Assembly (NCBI RefSeq): GCF_002224125.1 | Contig: NZ_NCSM01000062.1 | Span: 1-40,631, forward strand | From: Streptomyces sp. NBS 14/10 | GTDB taxonomy: Bacteria > Actinomycetota > Actinomycetes > Streptomycetales > Streptomycetaceae | Reading direction: 5' to 3' | DNA: 40,631 nucleotides | In this document: positions 17,956 through 27,198 of the stretch, piece by piece | Layout: each line of letters opens with the position of its first letter | Numbering within the stretch: the first letter of the stretch is position 1 | Program-made: the position numbers and the translations under genes | The notes under the pieces: generated by a model | Seen by the model: only the letters and a program-made list of their open reading frames with translations | Told to the model about the DNA's origin: nothing | Database searches by the model: none

Positions 17956-19299
17956 ATGACCGATGCGTATCTGCTGCCGATCAAGACCGCCGCGGCGCTG
18001 TTCCCCCTCCTCGCGCTGGCCCTGTTCCTGCCGACGGCCGTCGCGCTGTACCGCAGGCACGGCGTCATGTCGCGGGGGCGGGCCCTGTCGCTGTACGGGT
18101 TCCTGTACTACGCGCTGAGCGCGTTCTGCATGACGGTCGTCCCGCTGCCCAGGCGGTCCGCGGACATGTGCGGCAGATTCGCCGCGGTCGCCGACCCGCA
18201 GCTGATCCCCGGCAACACCTTCGGCGACATCTGGAAGGAGGCGCACGGCAAGGTCGGTGTCAACGCGCTGGTCCTGCAGAACCCCGCCGTCGCCGGAACC
18301 CTCTTCAACCTGCTGCTGCTCCTGCCGCTCGGGATCTTCCTGCGCTATCACTTCCGGCAGGGGCTGCGGGCCACCGCGGCCCTCGGCTTCGGCGCCTCGC
18401 TGTTCTTCGAGCTGACGCAGTGGAGCGGGGTGTGGGGCCTGTACGCATGCCCGTACCGGCTCTTCGACGTGGACGATCTGATCGTCAACACCTCGGGCGC
18501 GATGCTCGGCTGGGTCCTGGCCGGGCCCGTGGCGCGGCGGCTGCCCACGCTGGAGACGCTGGACGGGCGGGCGCTGGCGCGCCACCCGGTGCCGTTCGGG
18601 CGGCGGCTGACGGCCCTGGTGGTCGACCTGGTCGGGTATGCGGCGGCGACGCTGCTCGCCGTCGTGGTGAGCACGGGGTTCGGCGTGGGGGACCTCGTGC
18701 TGTGGGTGCCGATCGCGGCCTTCGCCGGGTGGTTCGTCGTCCTGCCGTATCTGACCGGGGCAACGCCCGGCAAGCGGCTGTTGCTGCTGCGGGTGGTGCC
18801 GTCGGACGGCGCCAGCGGAGCGCTCCCCCTCTGGCGGCTGGCCGTACGGGCGCTGGTGCTCGGCGTGGCCGCGCTGCCGTTGCTGGCGGGGCTGTCGTTC
18901 GCGACGGCGGTGCTGCTCTTCGAGCCGTCGCTGTCCGGCCTTCTCCACACCGCTCAGGCGAACGGCGAGGACGCGGTGTACCTCGTGGCGTCCTCGCCGG
19001 AGCAGGCGTTCGTCGCGATGCTGGGCGTCACGCTGCTGGTGGCGTATGGGCTGCGGACGCTGCGGCACCCCGATGGGCTCGGCCCGCACGAGACCCTGTC
19101 GGGGCTCCGCAACGAGGCCCTGCCGCACACCCGCGCCCGGCGCCCCCTCGGCGCGGTGGCCGTCCCGGTCGCCGTCACCGCCCCTGCCCCCGTCACCGTC
19201 ACCGTCCCCGGCCCGGTCGCCGGCCCCGTCGCCGTTGGGACTGCCCCTGTCGCCGCGAGGGCAACCGCCCCGCGAGAGAAGACGCTCACCAGCGTGTGA
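17956..19299 (+). CDS. VanZ-RDD fusion membrane protein
   Basis: 447 aa from the ATG at 17956, just downstream of the operator-like repeats. The N-terminal half (about 1-190) is a VanZ-like domain with about five helices (GTLFNLLLLLPLGIFLRYHF, then FFELTQWSGVWGLYACPYRLFDVDDLIVNTSGAMLG). The second half (about 215-370) is an RDD domain (RRLTALVVDLVGYAAATLLAV, then LTGATPGKRLLLLRVV). The last 60 residues are a Pro/Val/Ala repeat tail. VanZ relatives affect glycopeptide tolerance or surface processes; RDD proteins are possible transporters. Function here is unknown. Convergent with the kinase gene, which ends 19 nt away. Confidence 0.85.
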   Translation: MTDAYLLPIKTAAALFPLLALALFLPTAVALYRRHGVMSRGRALSLYGFLYYALSAFCMTVVPLPRRSADMCGRFAAVADPQLIPGNTFGDIWKEAHGKVGVNALVLQNPAVAGTLFNLLLLLPLGIFLRYHFRQGLRATAALGFGASLFFELTQWSGVWGLYACPYRLFDVDDLIVNTSGAMLGWVLAGPVARRLPTLETLDGRALARHPVPFGRRLTALVVDLVGYAAATLLAVVVSTGFGVGDLVLWVPIAAFAGWFVVLPYLTGATPGKRLLLLRVVPSDGASGALPLWRLAVRALVLGVAALPLLAGLSFATAVLLFEPSLSGLLHTAQANGEDAVYLVASSPEQAFVAMLGVTLLVAYGLRTLRHPDGLGPHETLSGLRNEALPHTRARRPLGAVAVPVAVTAPAPVTVTVPGPVAGPVAVGTAPVAARATAPREKTLTSV

Positions 19300-19317
19300 G
19301 CCCGGGGCAGGCCCGGT

Positions 19318-20997
19318 TCATGCCTCCCGGGCGCAGAGGGTGAGTTCACCGGGCCTGACGATCACCGTGTACGTCCCGAGGTCATCGCCGCAGGCGTCCG
19401 CGTAGACCTTGTCCTGGCCTTCGAGCACCTTGAAGATCCGTGCCTTCACCCAGTCGCGGCCGGTGAACGGGATCTGCCGCCCGCACGGCGTACGGGCGCC
19501 GACCCGCGCCTCGACGATCTCGTCGCTCGACGAGTCCGTGCGCAGCGGGAAACACTGCCCCACCCGGTAGACGCGCTCCATGCACAGCGCCGGCCGTTCC
19601 GCTTCGGCCGGCTTCCACTCGATCTGCCAGGTCTCCGAACAGTCCAGCCCCTCGCGCTCTTCCGCGCGGTCGACCACCTTGTAGTAGGCGTCGTCGGCCG
19701 CGCAGTCGACCGGCCCCGGGGCCTGGTCGGCCGGATACCACGCGCTGCCGTCATGAAAGACGTCGGTGCACTCGCCGGTCAGCAGCGCGGGCTCCCCGGC
19801 CGTGTCCGCCGTACGCGTGGAACTCGCCGAGCCCGGCGATGGCGATGGCGATGGCGACGTGCTCTGCGACGGCGATGTGCTGCCGCTGCCGCCCGCCCGC
19901 GCCTTCGGCTCGTCCCCGTCGTCGGACATCACGCCGCCGAACATCAGCACCGCCGACACGACGGCCAGGACCACGACGATCGCGGCGACCGCGACCGCCA
20001 CCGCGGTCTTCCGTACCGGCGCGGTCCGTACGTCCTGGAGGACGTCGGCCTCCGCCGGCCACGCTGTTTCGCCGGGCTCCTGGGCGGAGGCCGCACCGCG
20101 CTCCCGGAAGGCGGCGATGGCCCGTAACCAACTCGGCGGCAGCCAGGCCGGGTCGTCCCAGGCCGAGGCCGTGGCCGACTCGTCCAGCTCGGCGGCCAGG
20201 ACCCCGAGCAGTTCCCGCGGCGACGGCCGGTCGGCCGGGTCGGCCGCCAGACAGCGGCGTACGAGGCCGTCGAGCTCAGCGGGCAGGCCGGTCAGGTCGA
20301 ACCGCCCTTGGGCGACTCGCCTCAGCAGTCGGGGAACCTCGCCGGTCTCGGCGTACGGGGGACGGCCGACCGCGAGGTAGAACACCGTCGCCCCGAGGGA
20401 GAAGACATCGGACGCCGCGCCGCTCTCCTCACCCCGGGCCTGTTCGGGCGAGGTGAAGGCGATCGTCCCCGGCGTGACCGTGGTCCGGGTCAGGTCGACG
20501 GCGTACGGGACACCGAAGTCGATCAGGCGCGGGCCGCCCTCGGGCAGCAGCACATTGGAGGGCTTGACGCCCCCGTGCACAAGCCCCGCCGCGTGCACGT
20601 TCACCAGCGCCTCGGCGACCCCGGCGGCCACCCACCGCACCGCGGGGACGGGCAGCGGCCCGCAGGTCTCGACCAGATGGGCCAGGGAAGGCGCCGCGAT
20701 GTACTCGGTGGCCAGCCACGGCACCTCGGCCGCGGGGTCGGCGTCCATCACGTTGGCGGTGTAGATGCCCGCGACCCGCCTGGCGAGCGTCACCTCATGC
20801 GCGAACCGCTGCCGGGCGGCGTCGCTGATCGGCCCCTCCGCACAGATCGTCCTGAGCGCGACCAACCGGCCACCGCGTAATGAACGGGCCAGATACACCC
20901 GCCCCATGCGCCCGTCGGCGAGCACCGACAGGATGCGATGGGGCCCGGCCCGGCCTCCCGGCGCAAGTCCTTCTCCGCTTGTGTCGTAGCCCGTCAT
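19318..20997 (-). CDS. Degenerate Ser/Thr protein kinase (predicted pseudokinase), membrane-anchored
   Basis: 559 aa. The N-terminal 280 residues have the PknB-type fold, but key residues are lost. The Gly-rich loop reads LADGRMGRVYLA. The VAIK lysine is Arg (VALRTI, residue 49). The catalytic HRD is HGG (VHGGVKPSN, residues 141-143), so the base Asp is missing. DFG is kept (IDFGVP), and SPEQARG and the DVFSLGATVFYLAVGRPPY helix are normal. A cytoplasmic linker leads to one membrane helix (AVAVAVAAIVVVLAVVSAVLMFGG) and an exterior Ser/Pro linker plus a Cys-containing domain of about 150 residues. Probably a scaffold or sensor rather than an active kinase; biochemical proof is lacking. Confidence 0.85.
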   Translation of the reverse strand: MTGYDTSGEGLAPGGRAGPHRILSVLADGRMGRVYLARSLRGGRLVALRTICAEGPISDAARQRFAHEVTLARRVAGIYTANVMDADPAAEVPWLATEYIAAPSLAHLVETCGPLPVPAVRWVAAGVAEALVNVHAAGLVHGGVKPSNVLLPEGGPRLIDFGVPYAVDLTRTTVTPGTIAFTSPEQARGEESGAASDVFSLGATVFYLAVGRPPYAETGEVPRLLRRVAQGRFDLTGLPAELDGLVRRCLAADPADRPSPRELLGVLAAELDESATASAWDDPAWLPPSWLRAIAAFRERGAASAQEPGETAWPAEADVLQDVRTAPVRKTAVAVAVAAIVVVLAVVSAVLMFGGVMSDDGDEPKARAGGSGSTSPSQSTSPSPSPSPGSASSTRTADTAGEPALLTGECTDVFHDGSAWYPADQAPGPVDCAADDAYYKVVDRAEEREGLDCSETWQIEWKPAEAERPALCMERVYRVGQCFPLRTDSSSDEIVEARVGARTPCGRQIPFTGRDWVKARIFKVLEGQDKVYADACGDDLGTYTVIVRPGELTLCAREA

Positions 20998-21122
20998 CCC
21001 AACCCCCCTGTGGGCGGCGCCGCTTGGCGGACGGAGCGGACGGATCGGCGGACGTCGACCACCATCACCTTACGGCTCGGGGCGCTCCCGGTCCCCGGAA
21101 GCGCCCCCGCCCGCGCAGGAAC

Positions 21123-23399
21123 TCAGCGCTCCGCCACCAGCTCCCGTTCTCCCTCGGGCTCCGGCGAGGCCCCCGGCGCGGCCCCCGGGTACGGGCGGTC
21201 CGGCGGGTCGACCGCCAGATGCGGCAGCCGCTTGTCGATCGCGCGCGGCAGCCACCAGTTGGCCCGGCCGATCAGTTGCATCAGGGCCGGTACGAGCACC
21301 ATGCGCAGGATGAACGCGTCCAGCGCCACGGAGCCCGCGAGCCCGAGCCCGGCCATGACGCCACCCCGGTCGCCGCTGAGGATGAACGAGGAGAAGACGC
21401 AGATCATGATGAGCGCCGCGCAGTTGATGACCCGGCTGGTGTCGGCGAGCCCGGCCCGTACCGCCCGCGCGTTGTCCTTGGTGTGCACCCACTCCTCGTG
21501 CATCCGGCTGACCAGGAAGACCTGGTAGTCCATGGACAGGCCGAACAGCAGCGGCAGCATGATCACCGGCAGGAAGGAGATGATCGGCCCCTCCTTGCCC
21601 AGGCCCAGCAGGTCCATGCCCCAGCCCCACTGGAAGATCGCCACCAGCACGCCGAAGGACGCGGCCGCCGCGATCAGGTTCATCACCGCGGCCGTCAGCG
21701 GCACCACCACGCTGCGGAACGCCACGAGCAGCAGCAGCGCGCCAAGACCGACGATCAGGGCGATGAACGGCGGCAGCCGTTCGCCGATGACCGACGCGAA
21801 GTCCTTCTGGATGGCCGTGGCGCCGCCGATGTCGACCTCGAGCGCGGTGCCCCGCTCGGCCGCGGGCACGATGTCGTCGCGCAACGTGTCGATCAGCCGG
21901 TCGGTCTTCTCCGACTGCGGCGAGGTGGTCGGCACCACCTGCACCACCGCCGTGTCCTTGGCGGTTCCCGGCGCGGCGGGCAGTTGTACGGCTCGTACCA
22001 CGCCCTCGGTGCCGTTCACCCGGCGCACCAGACCGTCCAGCGCGCGCTGTTCGGCCGCCCCGCCGGAGACGTCCGCGACCATCAGCAGCGGCCCGTTGAA
22101 GCCGGGCCCGAACCCCTCGGCCAGCAGGTCGTACGCCTTGCGGGTGGTCTGCGACTCGGGCTGGTTGCCCTGGTCGTTGGTGCCCAGCCGGAGCGAGAGC
22201 GTGGGAATCGCGAGCACCGCCATCACGACGAGCGCGACCGCGGCCAGCACCTTGGGCCGGCGCTCCACGAACGAGGCCCAGCGCACCGCCCGCCCGCCGG
22301 GCTTCTCGCCCTCCCGCGGCCCCTCCTCCGCCAGGGCCCGCCGCTCCTTGCGGCTGAGCACCCGGTGCCCGAGGAAGCCGAACATCGCGGGCAGCAGGGT
22401 GACCGCGGCCGCCACGCTGAGCAGGGTGGTGAGCGTCGCGGCGATCGCGATGCCGTTGAGGAAGCTCAGGTCCAGCGAGAACATCGCCAGCAGCGCGATA
22501 CACACCGTGCCGCCCGCGAACAGCACCGCGCGGCCCGAGGTGTCCAGCGCCCGCATCGCGGACTCGGCCGGATCCAGGCCCGCCCGAAGGCCCTTGCGGT
22601 GCCGGGTGACGATGAACAGCGCGTAGTCGATGCCGACGCCGAGCCCGATCAGGCTGCCCATCAGCGGCGCCACATCGGGCAGGTCGACGACATGGCTGAG
22701 CAGGATCAGCGCGGACAGGCCGGTGCCCACCGCGAAGATGGCGTTGAGCAGCGGCAGCAGCATCGCGAACAGCGATCCGAAGGCGAGGAAGAGCACGACG
22801 GCCGCCGCGACGATGCCCACCGCCTCCGAAAGCCCGGCCGGGGGCTCCTGCGTCTGCTCGATGGCCTGCCCGCCGAGCTCCACCCGCAGCCCGCCGGTGC
22901 GCGCCTCCTCGGCCCGGTCGACGACCTTCTGGATGTTCTCCTTCCGCAGCTCGAACGCCTGCTTGGTGAAGGTCACCTCGGCGTAGGCGATCCGCCCGTT
23001 CTCGCTGATCTGCCGCGCGCCCTCGGGCTCGTACGGGCTGACCACCGTGCCCACCTCGGGCAGCTTCCCGATATCGGCGAGCGCCGCCGACATCCGCTCC
23101 CGTACGGCCGGATCCTTGACCGACTTGGCGTACTTGTCTGCGTCTACCTCCCACACCACGCTGTCGGTGTCCCCCGCGCGCTGCGGGAACGCCTTCTCCA
23201 TGCGCTCCATGGCCCGCGAGGACTCGGTCCCCGGGAAGCCGAAGACGTTCGCGTACGCGCTGCCCGCGACCCCGCTCGCGACGGCCGTGCCGAACAGCGC
23301 CCCCACCCACAGCAGAAGCACCACCAGCCGGTGTCTGAGGCACCACCGTGCCCATGCCGCCATGCGTTCCGCCCCCTGTTTCTCGTGATGTTCCGACAT
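21123..23399 (-). CDS. MMPL family RND transporter
   Basis: 758 aa from the ATG at 23399; an ATG at 23363 (MAAWARW) with GGGGGCGGA upstream is an equally good start. Two repeats, each with one large exterior domain followed by a bundle of helices, give the RND/MMPL layout of about 11-12 membrane segments. The proton-relay type motifs GVGIDYALFIVTRHRKGL and GLSMDYQVFLVSRMHEEW are present. MMPL proteins export lipids, siderophores or antibiotics in actinomycetes. Divergent to the adjacent two-component system across 127 bp, so it is a likely target of that system. Confidence 0.92.
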   Translation of the reverse strand: MSEHHEKQGAERMAAWARWCLRHRLVVLLLWVGALFGTAVASGVAGSAYANVFGFPGTESSRAMERMEKAFPQRAGDTDSVVWEVDADKYAKSVKDPAVRERMSAALADIGKLPEVGTVVSPYEPEGARQISENGRIAYAEVTFTKQAFELRKENIQKVVDRAEEARTGGLRVELGGQAIEQTQEPPAGLSEAVGIVAAAVVLFLAFGSLFAMLLPLLNAIFAVGTGLSALILLSHVVDLPDVAPLMGSLIGLGVGIDYALFIVTRHRKGLRAGLDPAESAMRALDTSGRAVLFAGGTVCIALLAMFSLDLSFLNGIAIAATLTTLLSVAAAVTLLPAMFGFLGHRVLSRKERRALAEEGPREGEKPGGRAVRWASFVERRPKVLAAVALVVMAVLAIPTLSLRLGTNDQGNQPESQTTRKAYDLLAEGFGPGFNGPLLMVADVSGGAAEQRALDGLVRRVNGTEGVVRAVQLPAAPGTAKDTAVVQVVPTTSPQSEKTDRLIDTLRDDIVPAAERGTALEVDIGGATAIQKDFASVIGERLPPFIALIVGLGALLLLVAFRSVVVPLTAAVMNLIAAAASFGVLVAIFQWGWGMDLLGLGKEGPIISFLPVIMLPLLFGLSMDYQVFLVSRMHEEWVHTKDNARAVRAGLADTSRVINCAALIMICVFSSFILSGDRGGVMAGLGLAGSVALDAFILRMVLVPALMQLIGRANWWLPRAIDKRLPHLAVDPPDRPYPGAAPGASPEPEGERELVAER

Positions 23400-23526
23400 A
23401 CGTCCCCGAGGTACGCACCAAGGCTCGGGCGCGGGGGCGGGGCGGCAGGGCGGCCGAGCCCGGACTCACAAGAAGCTCCCAGGCTTCCCCATGGGATCGC
23501 GCAATTTTGCGACCGATACTGGGGAG

Positions 23527-24306
23527 ATGAGTGCCGCAGACCCCAACGGCAACCCCGGCAACCCCGGCAGTCCTGGCAGCCCTGGCAGCCCTGGCAGCGC
23601 CACCGTCCTGGTCGTCGAGGACGAGCCGAGCATCGCGGACGTGCTCGCCATCACCCTGCGCTTCCACGGCTTCTCGGTGGTGTGCGCGGGCAGCGCGCGG
23701 GCCGCCGTGGAACTCGCCCGCGAGGCGCGCCCGGACGCCGTGCTGCTCGACATCGCCCTGCCCGACGGCGACGGGCGCCATGTGTGCCGGGTGCTGCGCG
23801 CCGAACGCGCCGATCTGGCGGTCGTCTTCCTCACGGCGCGCGACGCCCCCGCCGATATCGTGCGCGGCCTGGCCCTCGGCGGCGACGACTACATCACCAA
23901 GCCGTTCAACGTCGACGAGGTGGTCGCCAGGATCCGGGCCGTGCTGCGCCGCACCCGCCCGCCGGGCCCGGCCCCGGACGCCCCGCCGCCGCCCCGGCCC
24001 CCGGTGCTGCGCCACGGTGACATGGAGCTCGACGAGGCCACGTACACGGTGCGGCGCGGCGGGCGCAGCGCGGATCTGACTCCGACCGAGTTCGCGCTGC
24101 TGCGCCATCTGGTGCGGCACGCGGACCGGATCGTGCCCAAGGAGCAGCTGCTGCGGGACGTATGGCGGTACGAGCAGCCCGTCGAATCCACGGTCGTCGA
24201 GACGTACATCAGCTATCTGCGGCGCAAGCTCGACCCGCTGGGGCCGCCGCTGATCCGCACTCGGCGGGGCGTCGGCTACGGTCTGCGGCCCGTGGAGCCG
24301 GCGTGA
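23527..24306 (+). CDS. OmpR-family response regulator
   Basis: 259 aa from the ATG at 23527; a start at 23491 would add 12 residues. The first about 20 residues are a Gly-Asn/Ser-Pro repeat coded by 9-bp tandem units. The receiver domain has VLVVEDEPSIADVL, the phospho-acceptor Asp 75 in VLLDIALPDGDG, and the Lys in YITKPFNVDEV. The C-terminal winged helix has LTPTEFALLRHLVRHADRIV and VVETYISYLRRKLDP. It binds DNA when phosphorylated by the coupled kinase (GTGA overlap at 24303). The MMPL gene divergent from it is the probable target. Confidence 0.94.
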   Translation: MSAADPNGNPGNPGSPGSPGSPGSATVLVVEDEPSIADVLAITLRFHGFSVVCAGSARAAVELAREARPDAVLLDIALPDGDGRHVCRVLRAERADLAVVFLTARDAPADIVRGLALGGDDYITKPFNVDEVVARIRAVLRRTRPPGPAPDAPPPPRPPVLRHGDMELDEATYTVRRGGRSADLTPTEFALLRHLVRHADRIVPKEQLLRDVWRYEQPVESTVVETYISYLRRKLDPLGPPLIRTRRGVGYGLRPVEPA

Positions 24307-25871
24307 AGTGCTGGGGCGCGAAGTGCTGGTGCTGGGGGTGCGGGAGGTGCCGGTGGAAGGAGCGGCATCAGCGCGCGACGCTGCGGGCCAAGCTGACGCT
24401 CAGCATCATCGCCATGCTGACGCTCGGCATCGCCGCCGCCCTGTGGGTCAGCACCATGGGCATCCGGCACTACATGGTCGCCAACATCGACGGCGATCTC
24501 ATCGCCTCCCGCAACGGGCTCCAGCGGACCGGGCTGAGCAGCGACCAGATAGCGGCCATCGCCGCGATCGCCGACCTGAGCGGCCAGTTCGCCGCCCAGA
24601 ACCACTCCAACCGGACCCTGTTCACCGTCGTCGGCCGCGACGGCAAGGCCGCGTCGTTCGGCAGGGTGCCGCCGGACGACGCCCAGCGCGCCCTCGCCGA
24701 CGCCGTCCCCGACGCCGCCGCGCTGGCCCGCCGCGACGAGCCCATCGACGTGACCGCGCACGGCACCGGCTACCGGGTGACCGCCCTGCGCCTCGGCGGC
24801 CCCGACGGGCTGCTGGTCCTGATGGCCAACTCCACCACGGCCGTCACCCAGACCATGCACAAGGTCGTACGGATGGTGCTCACCATCGGCGCCGCCCTGG
24901 TCGCCTGCCTGGGCGCGGCCACCTTCTTCGGCACGCGGCGGCGGCTGCGCCCCTTGGAGGACATGGTCGAGACAGCCTCGGCCATCGCCGAGGGCTGCCC
25001 CCAGGGACTCGACCTCTCCCGCCGGGTCGCCTCCCGCGGCCACCGGCACAGCGGCGGCGAGGTCGAACAGCTGCGCACCGCCCTCAACGCCATGCTCCAG
25101 CAGCTGGAGACCGCCTTCGTCACGCGCGAGCACGCCGCCGGACAGCTGCGCCGGTTCATCGCCGACGCCTCGCACGAGCTGCGGACGCCGCTCGCCGCGA
25201 TCCGCGGCTATCTGCAGCTGGACGAGAAGGGCATGTTCAAGGACGAGGCGGAACGGGCGCGCGCGATGGCCCGGATGAACGCCGAGGCCGAACGGATGGC
25301 CCGGCTCGTCGACGAACTCCTCGCCCTGGCCCGCCTCGACCAGCGGCCCCGGCTGCGCCCCGCACCGGTCGACCTGGCGGGCGTGGCGCGCGGCGCCGCC
25401 GCCGACCTCAGCGCCCAGCAGCCCGGCCGCCCCGTCGAGCTGTGCCTGCCCGCGGACTGCCCGGTCCTCGCCGACGAGCCGACCCTCCACCAGATCGTCA
25501 GCAATCTGCTGGCCAACGTACGCATCCACACGCCCGCCGACGCGCGGGTGCGGGTGAGCGTGGCCGAGGAGGGCGGATACGGGGTGCTGCGGGTCGCCGA
25601 CGAGGGGCCGGGCATGGGCCAGCAGGACGCGGAGCGCATCTTCGACCGCTTCTTCCGTACGGGCGGCGCGGAGGGCAGCGGTCTTGGCATGGCGGTCGTA
25701 CGGGCGGCGGTCGACGCGCACGGCGGCACGGTACGGGTCACCACCGCCCCGGGCGTGGGGCTGACGGTCGTGGTGGCCCTGCCGTCGGCGCGGGCGGACG
25801 GCCACCATCGGGCGCGGGCGGCGGCCGACCTTGAGACAGCCGGAGAACCGGCGGGCCGGCCGACGCCCTGA
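24303..25871 (+). CDS. Sensor histidine kinase with Cys/Trp-rich N-terminus
   Basis: 522 aa from the GTG at 24303 that overlaps the regulator stop. The first 18 residues contain five Cys and four Trp (KCWGAKCWCWGCGRCRW). A membrane helix (LTLSIIAMLTLGIAAALWVS) follows, then an exterior sensor region of about 140 residues, a second helix (MVLTIGAALVACLGAATFF) and HAMP. The HisKA box has ASHELRTPLAAIRGY with the phospho-His at residue 291. The ATPase domain has IVSNLLANVRIHTP, DEGPGM and GSGLGMAVV. It autophosphorylates and passes phosphate to the upstream regulator. The Cys-rich leader is unusual and could bind metal or sense redox. Confidence 0.93.
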   Translation: MKCWGAKCWCWGCGRCRWKERHQRATLRAKLTLSIIAMLTLGIAAALWVSTMGIRHYMVANIDGDLIASRNGLQRTGLSSDQIAAIAAIADLSGQFAAQNHSNRTLFTVVGRDGKAASFGRVPPDDAQRALADAVPDAAALARRDEPIDVTAHGTGYRVTALRLGGPDGLLVLMANSTTAVTQTMHKVVRMVLTIGAALVACLGAATFFGTRRRLRPLEDMVETASAIAEGCPQGLDLSRRVASRGHRHSGGEVEQLRTALNAMLQQLETAFVTREHAAGQLRRFIADASHELRTPLAAIRGYLQLDEKGMFKDEAERARAMARMNAEAERMARLVDELLALARLDQRPRLRPAPVDLAGVARGAAADLSAQQPGRPVELCLPADCPVLADEPTLHQIVSNLLANVRIHTPADARVRVSVAEEGGYGVLRVADEGPGMGQQDAERIFDRFFRTGGAEGSGLGMAVVRAAVDAHGGTVRVTTAPGVGLTVVVALPSARADGHHRARAAADLETAGEPAGRPTP

Positions 25872-25887
25872 TGTGGGTCGTCGGGGG

Positions 25888-27183
25888 TCAGGCGCGGGTC
25901 GCCGCCAGCTCCACGACGGTGATGTCCGGCGGCGCCCCCACCCGTACCGGCGGGCCCCAGGCGCCGGCGCCGCGCGTGACGTAGAGCTGTGTGTCGCCGT
26001 AGCGCTCGAGTCCGGCGGCGGTCGGGTTCGCGAGCTCGGCCACGTAGTTGCCGGGCCACATCTGGCCGCCGTGGGTGTGCCCGGACAGCTGGAGATCCAC
26101 ACCGTGGTCCACCGCGTCGTGGATCACCACCGGCTGGTGGGCGAGCAGCACACAGGCGCGGGCCGGGTCGCGGTCGCCGAGCGCCGCCTTGAAGTCGGGG
26201 CCCTGGCCCTCGTCCTCGCCCGCGATGTCGTTCACCCCGGCGAGGTCGAAGCCGCCCAGCTCGGTGCGCTGGTTCTCCAGCGGCCGCAGCCCGAGCTCGC
26301 GTACGTGGTCGACCCACTGGGCCGCGCCGGAGAAGTACTCGTGATTGCCGGTGACGAAGTACGACCCATGGCGGGCGCGCAGCTCGCGCAGCGGCTCGGC
26401 GGTGGGGCCCAGGTCCTCGACGCTGCCGTCGACGAGATCGCCGACGACGGCGACCAGATCGGGGCTGGTGCGGTTGATCGTCTCCACGATCCGCCGGGTG
26501 TGGGCGCGGCCCAGGATCGGCCCGAGGTGGATGTCGCTGACCACGGCGATCCGGAACCCGTGCGCCTGGCGCGGCAGCTTGGCCAGCGGCACGGTGACCC
26601 GCTTCAGGCGCGGCCCGCGCAGCACGGTGTACGTCCCGTATCCCACGGTGCCCGCGGCCACGGCGGCCGCCCCGACGGCCACGGTCCGCGCGACGAACAG
26701 GCGGCGGGAGGGGGGCGGTGGCGCGTCTGTGGTCGCGGTCTCGGCTTCGGCCTCGGTCTCGGTGCGCACCGCCACCCGTACCTGCTCCGCGGGCGGTTCG
26801 GCGGGCGAGGCGACCAGCTGGGGCTCAGGCTCAGGCTGAGGCTGACCGGACCGGGCCGCGTCGCGCCGCTCCAGCCATCGGCGCAGCAGCGGCCGTACCG
26901 CCTCGCCCGCCAGCAGGGCGAGCGTCAGATACAGCACCAGCGCCAGCCACAGATACCCCGGCCAGGCCAGGACCTGCTGCAGGGCGAAGGGCGCTCCGGC
27001 CCGCCCGGAGACCAGCGCGCCCACGCTGATCAGCGGCAGCACCACCGCGGCGACCGTACCGGCGCGCCGGGCGCGCCCGCCCCGCGCCGTCGTATCGCGG
27101 ACGAGCCGGCGCCACAGATACCAGTGGACGCCGGCCAGCAGGCCGACGACGGCAAGCGCCACGAGGGCGAAGAGCACGACCAA
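25888..27183 (-). CDS. Membrane-bound calcineurin-like metallophosphoesterase
   Basis: 431 aa from a TTG at 27183, supported by GGGAGG with 7-nt spacing; the next GTG is two codons on. Four to five membrane helices in the first about 190 residues precede a metallophosphoesterase domain. The metal-binding motifs are all present: AVVSDIHLG, VVGDLVDG, FVTGNHEYF, LLAHQP and LSGHTHGGQMWPG. The layout matches YkuE/YaeI-type phosphoesterases, some of which act on lipid phosphate bonds; the substrate here is unknown. The next gene upstream on the same strand ends 15 nt away, so cotranscription is likely. Confidence 0.9.
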   Translation of the reverse strand: MVVLFALVALAVVGLLAGVHWYLWRRLVRDTTARGGRARRAGTVAAVVLPLISVGALVSGRAGAPFALQQVLAWPGYLWLALVLYLTLALLAGEAVRPLLRRWLERRDAARSGQPQPEPEPQLVASPAEPPAEQVRVAVRTETEAEAETATTDAPPPPSRRLFVARTVAVGAAAVAAGTVGYGTYTVLRGPRLKRVTVPLAKLPRQAHGFRIAVVSDIHLGPILGRAHTRRIVETINRTSPDLVAVVGDLVDGSVEDLGPTAEPLRELRARHGSYFVTGNHEYFSGAAQWVDHVRELGLRPLENQRTELGGFDLAGVNDIAGEDEGQGPDFKAALGDRDPARACVLLAHQPVVIHDAVDHGVDLQLSGHTHGGQMWPGNYVAELANPTAAGLERYGDTQLYVTRGAGAWGPPVRVGAPPDITVVELAATRA

Positions 27184-27198
27184 CCCAGGTCCTCCCGT

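Noticed and set aside
20880..24120. Two open frames of over 1000 codons, one on each strand, across the MMPL gene
   Set aside because: Both are out-of-frame readings of the MMPL transporter and the response regulator, with Arg/Gly/His-rich composition typical of shadows.
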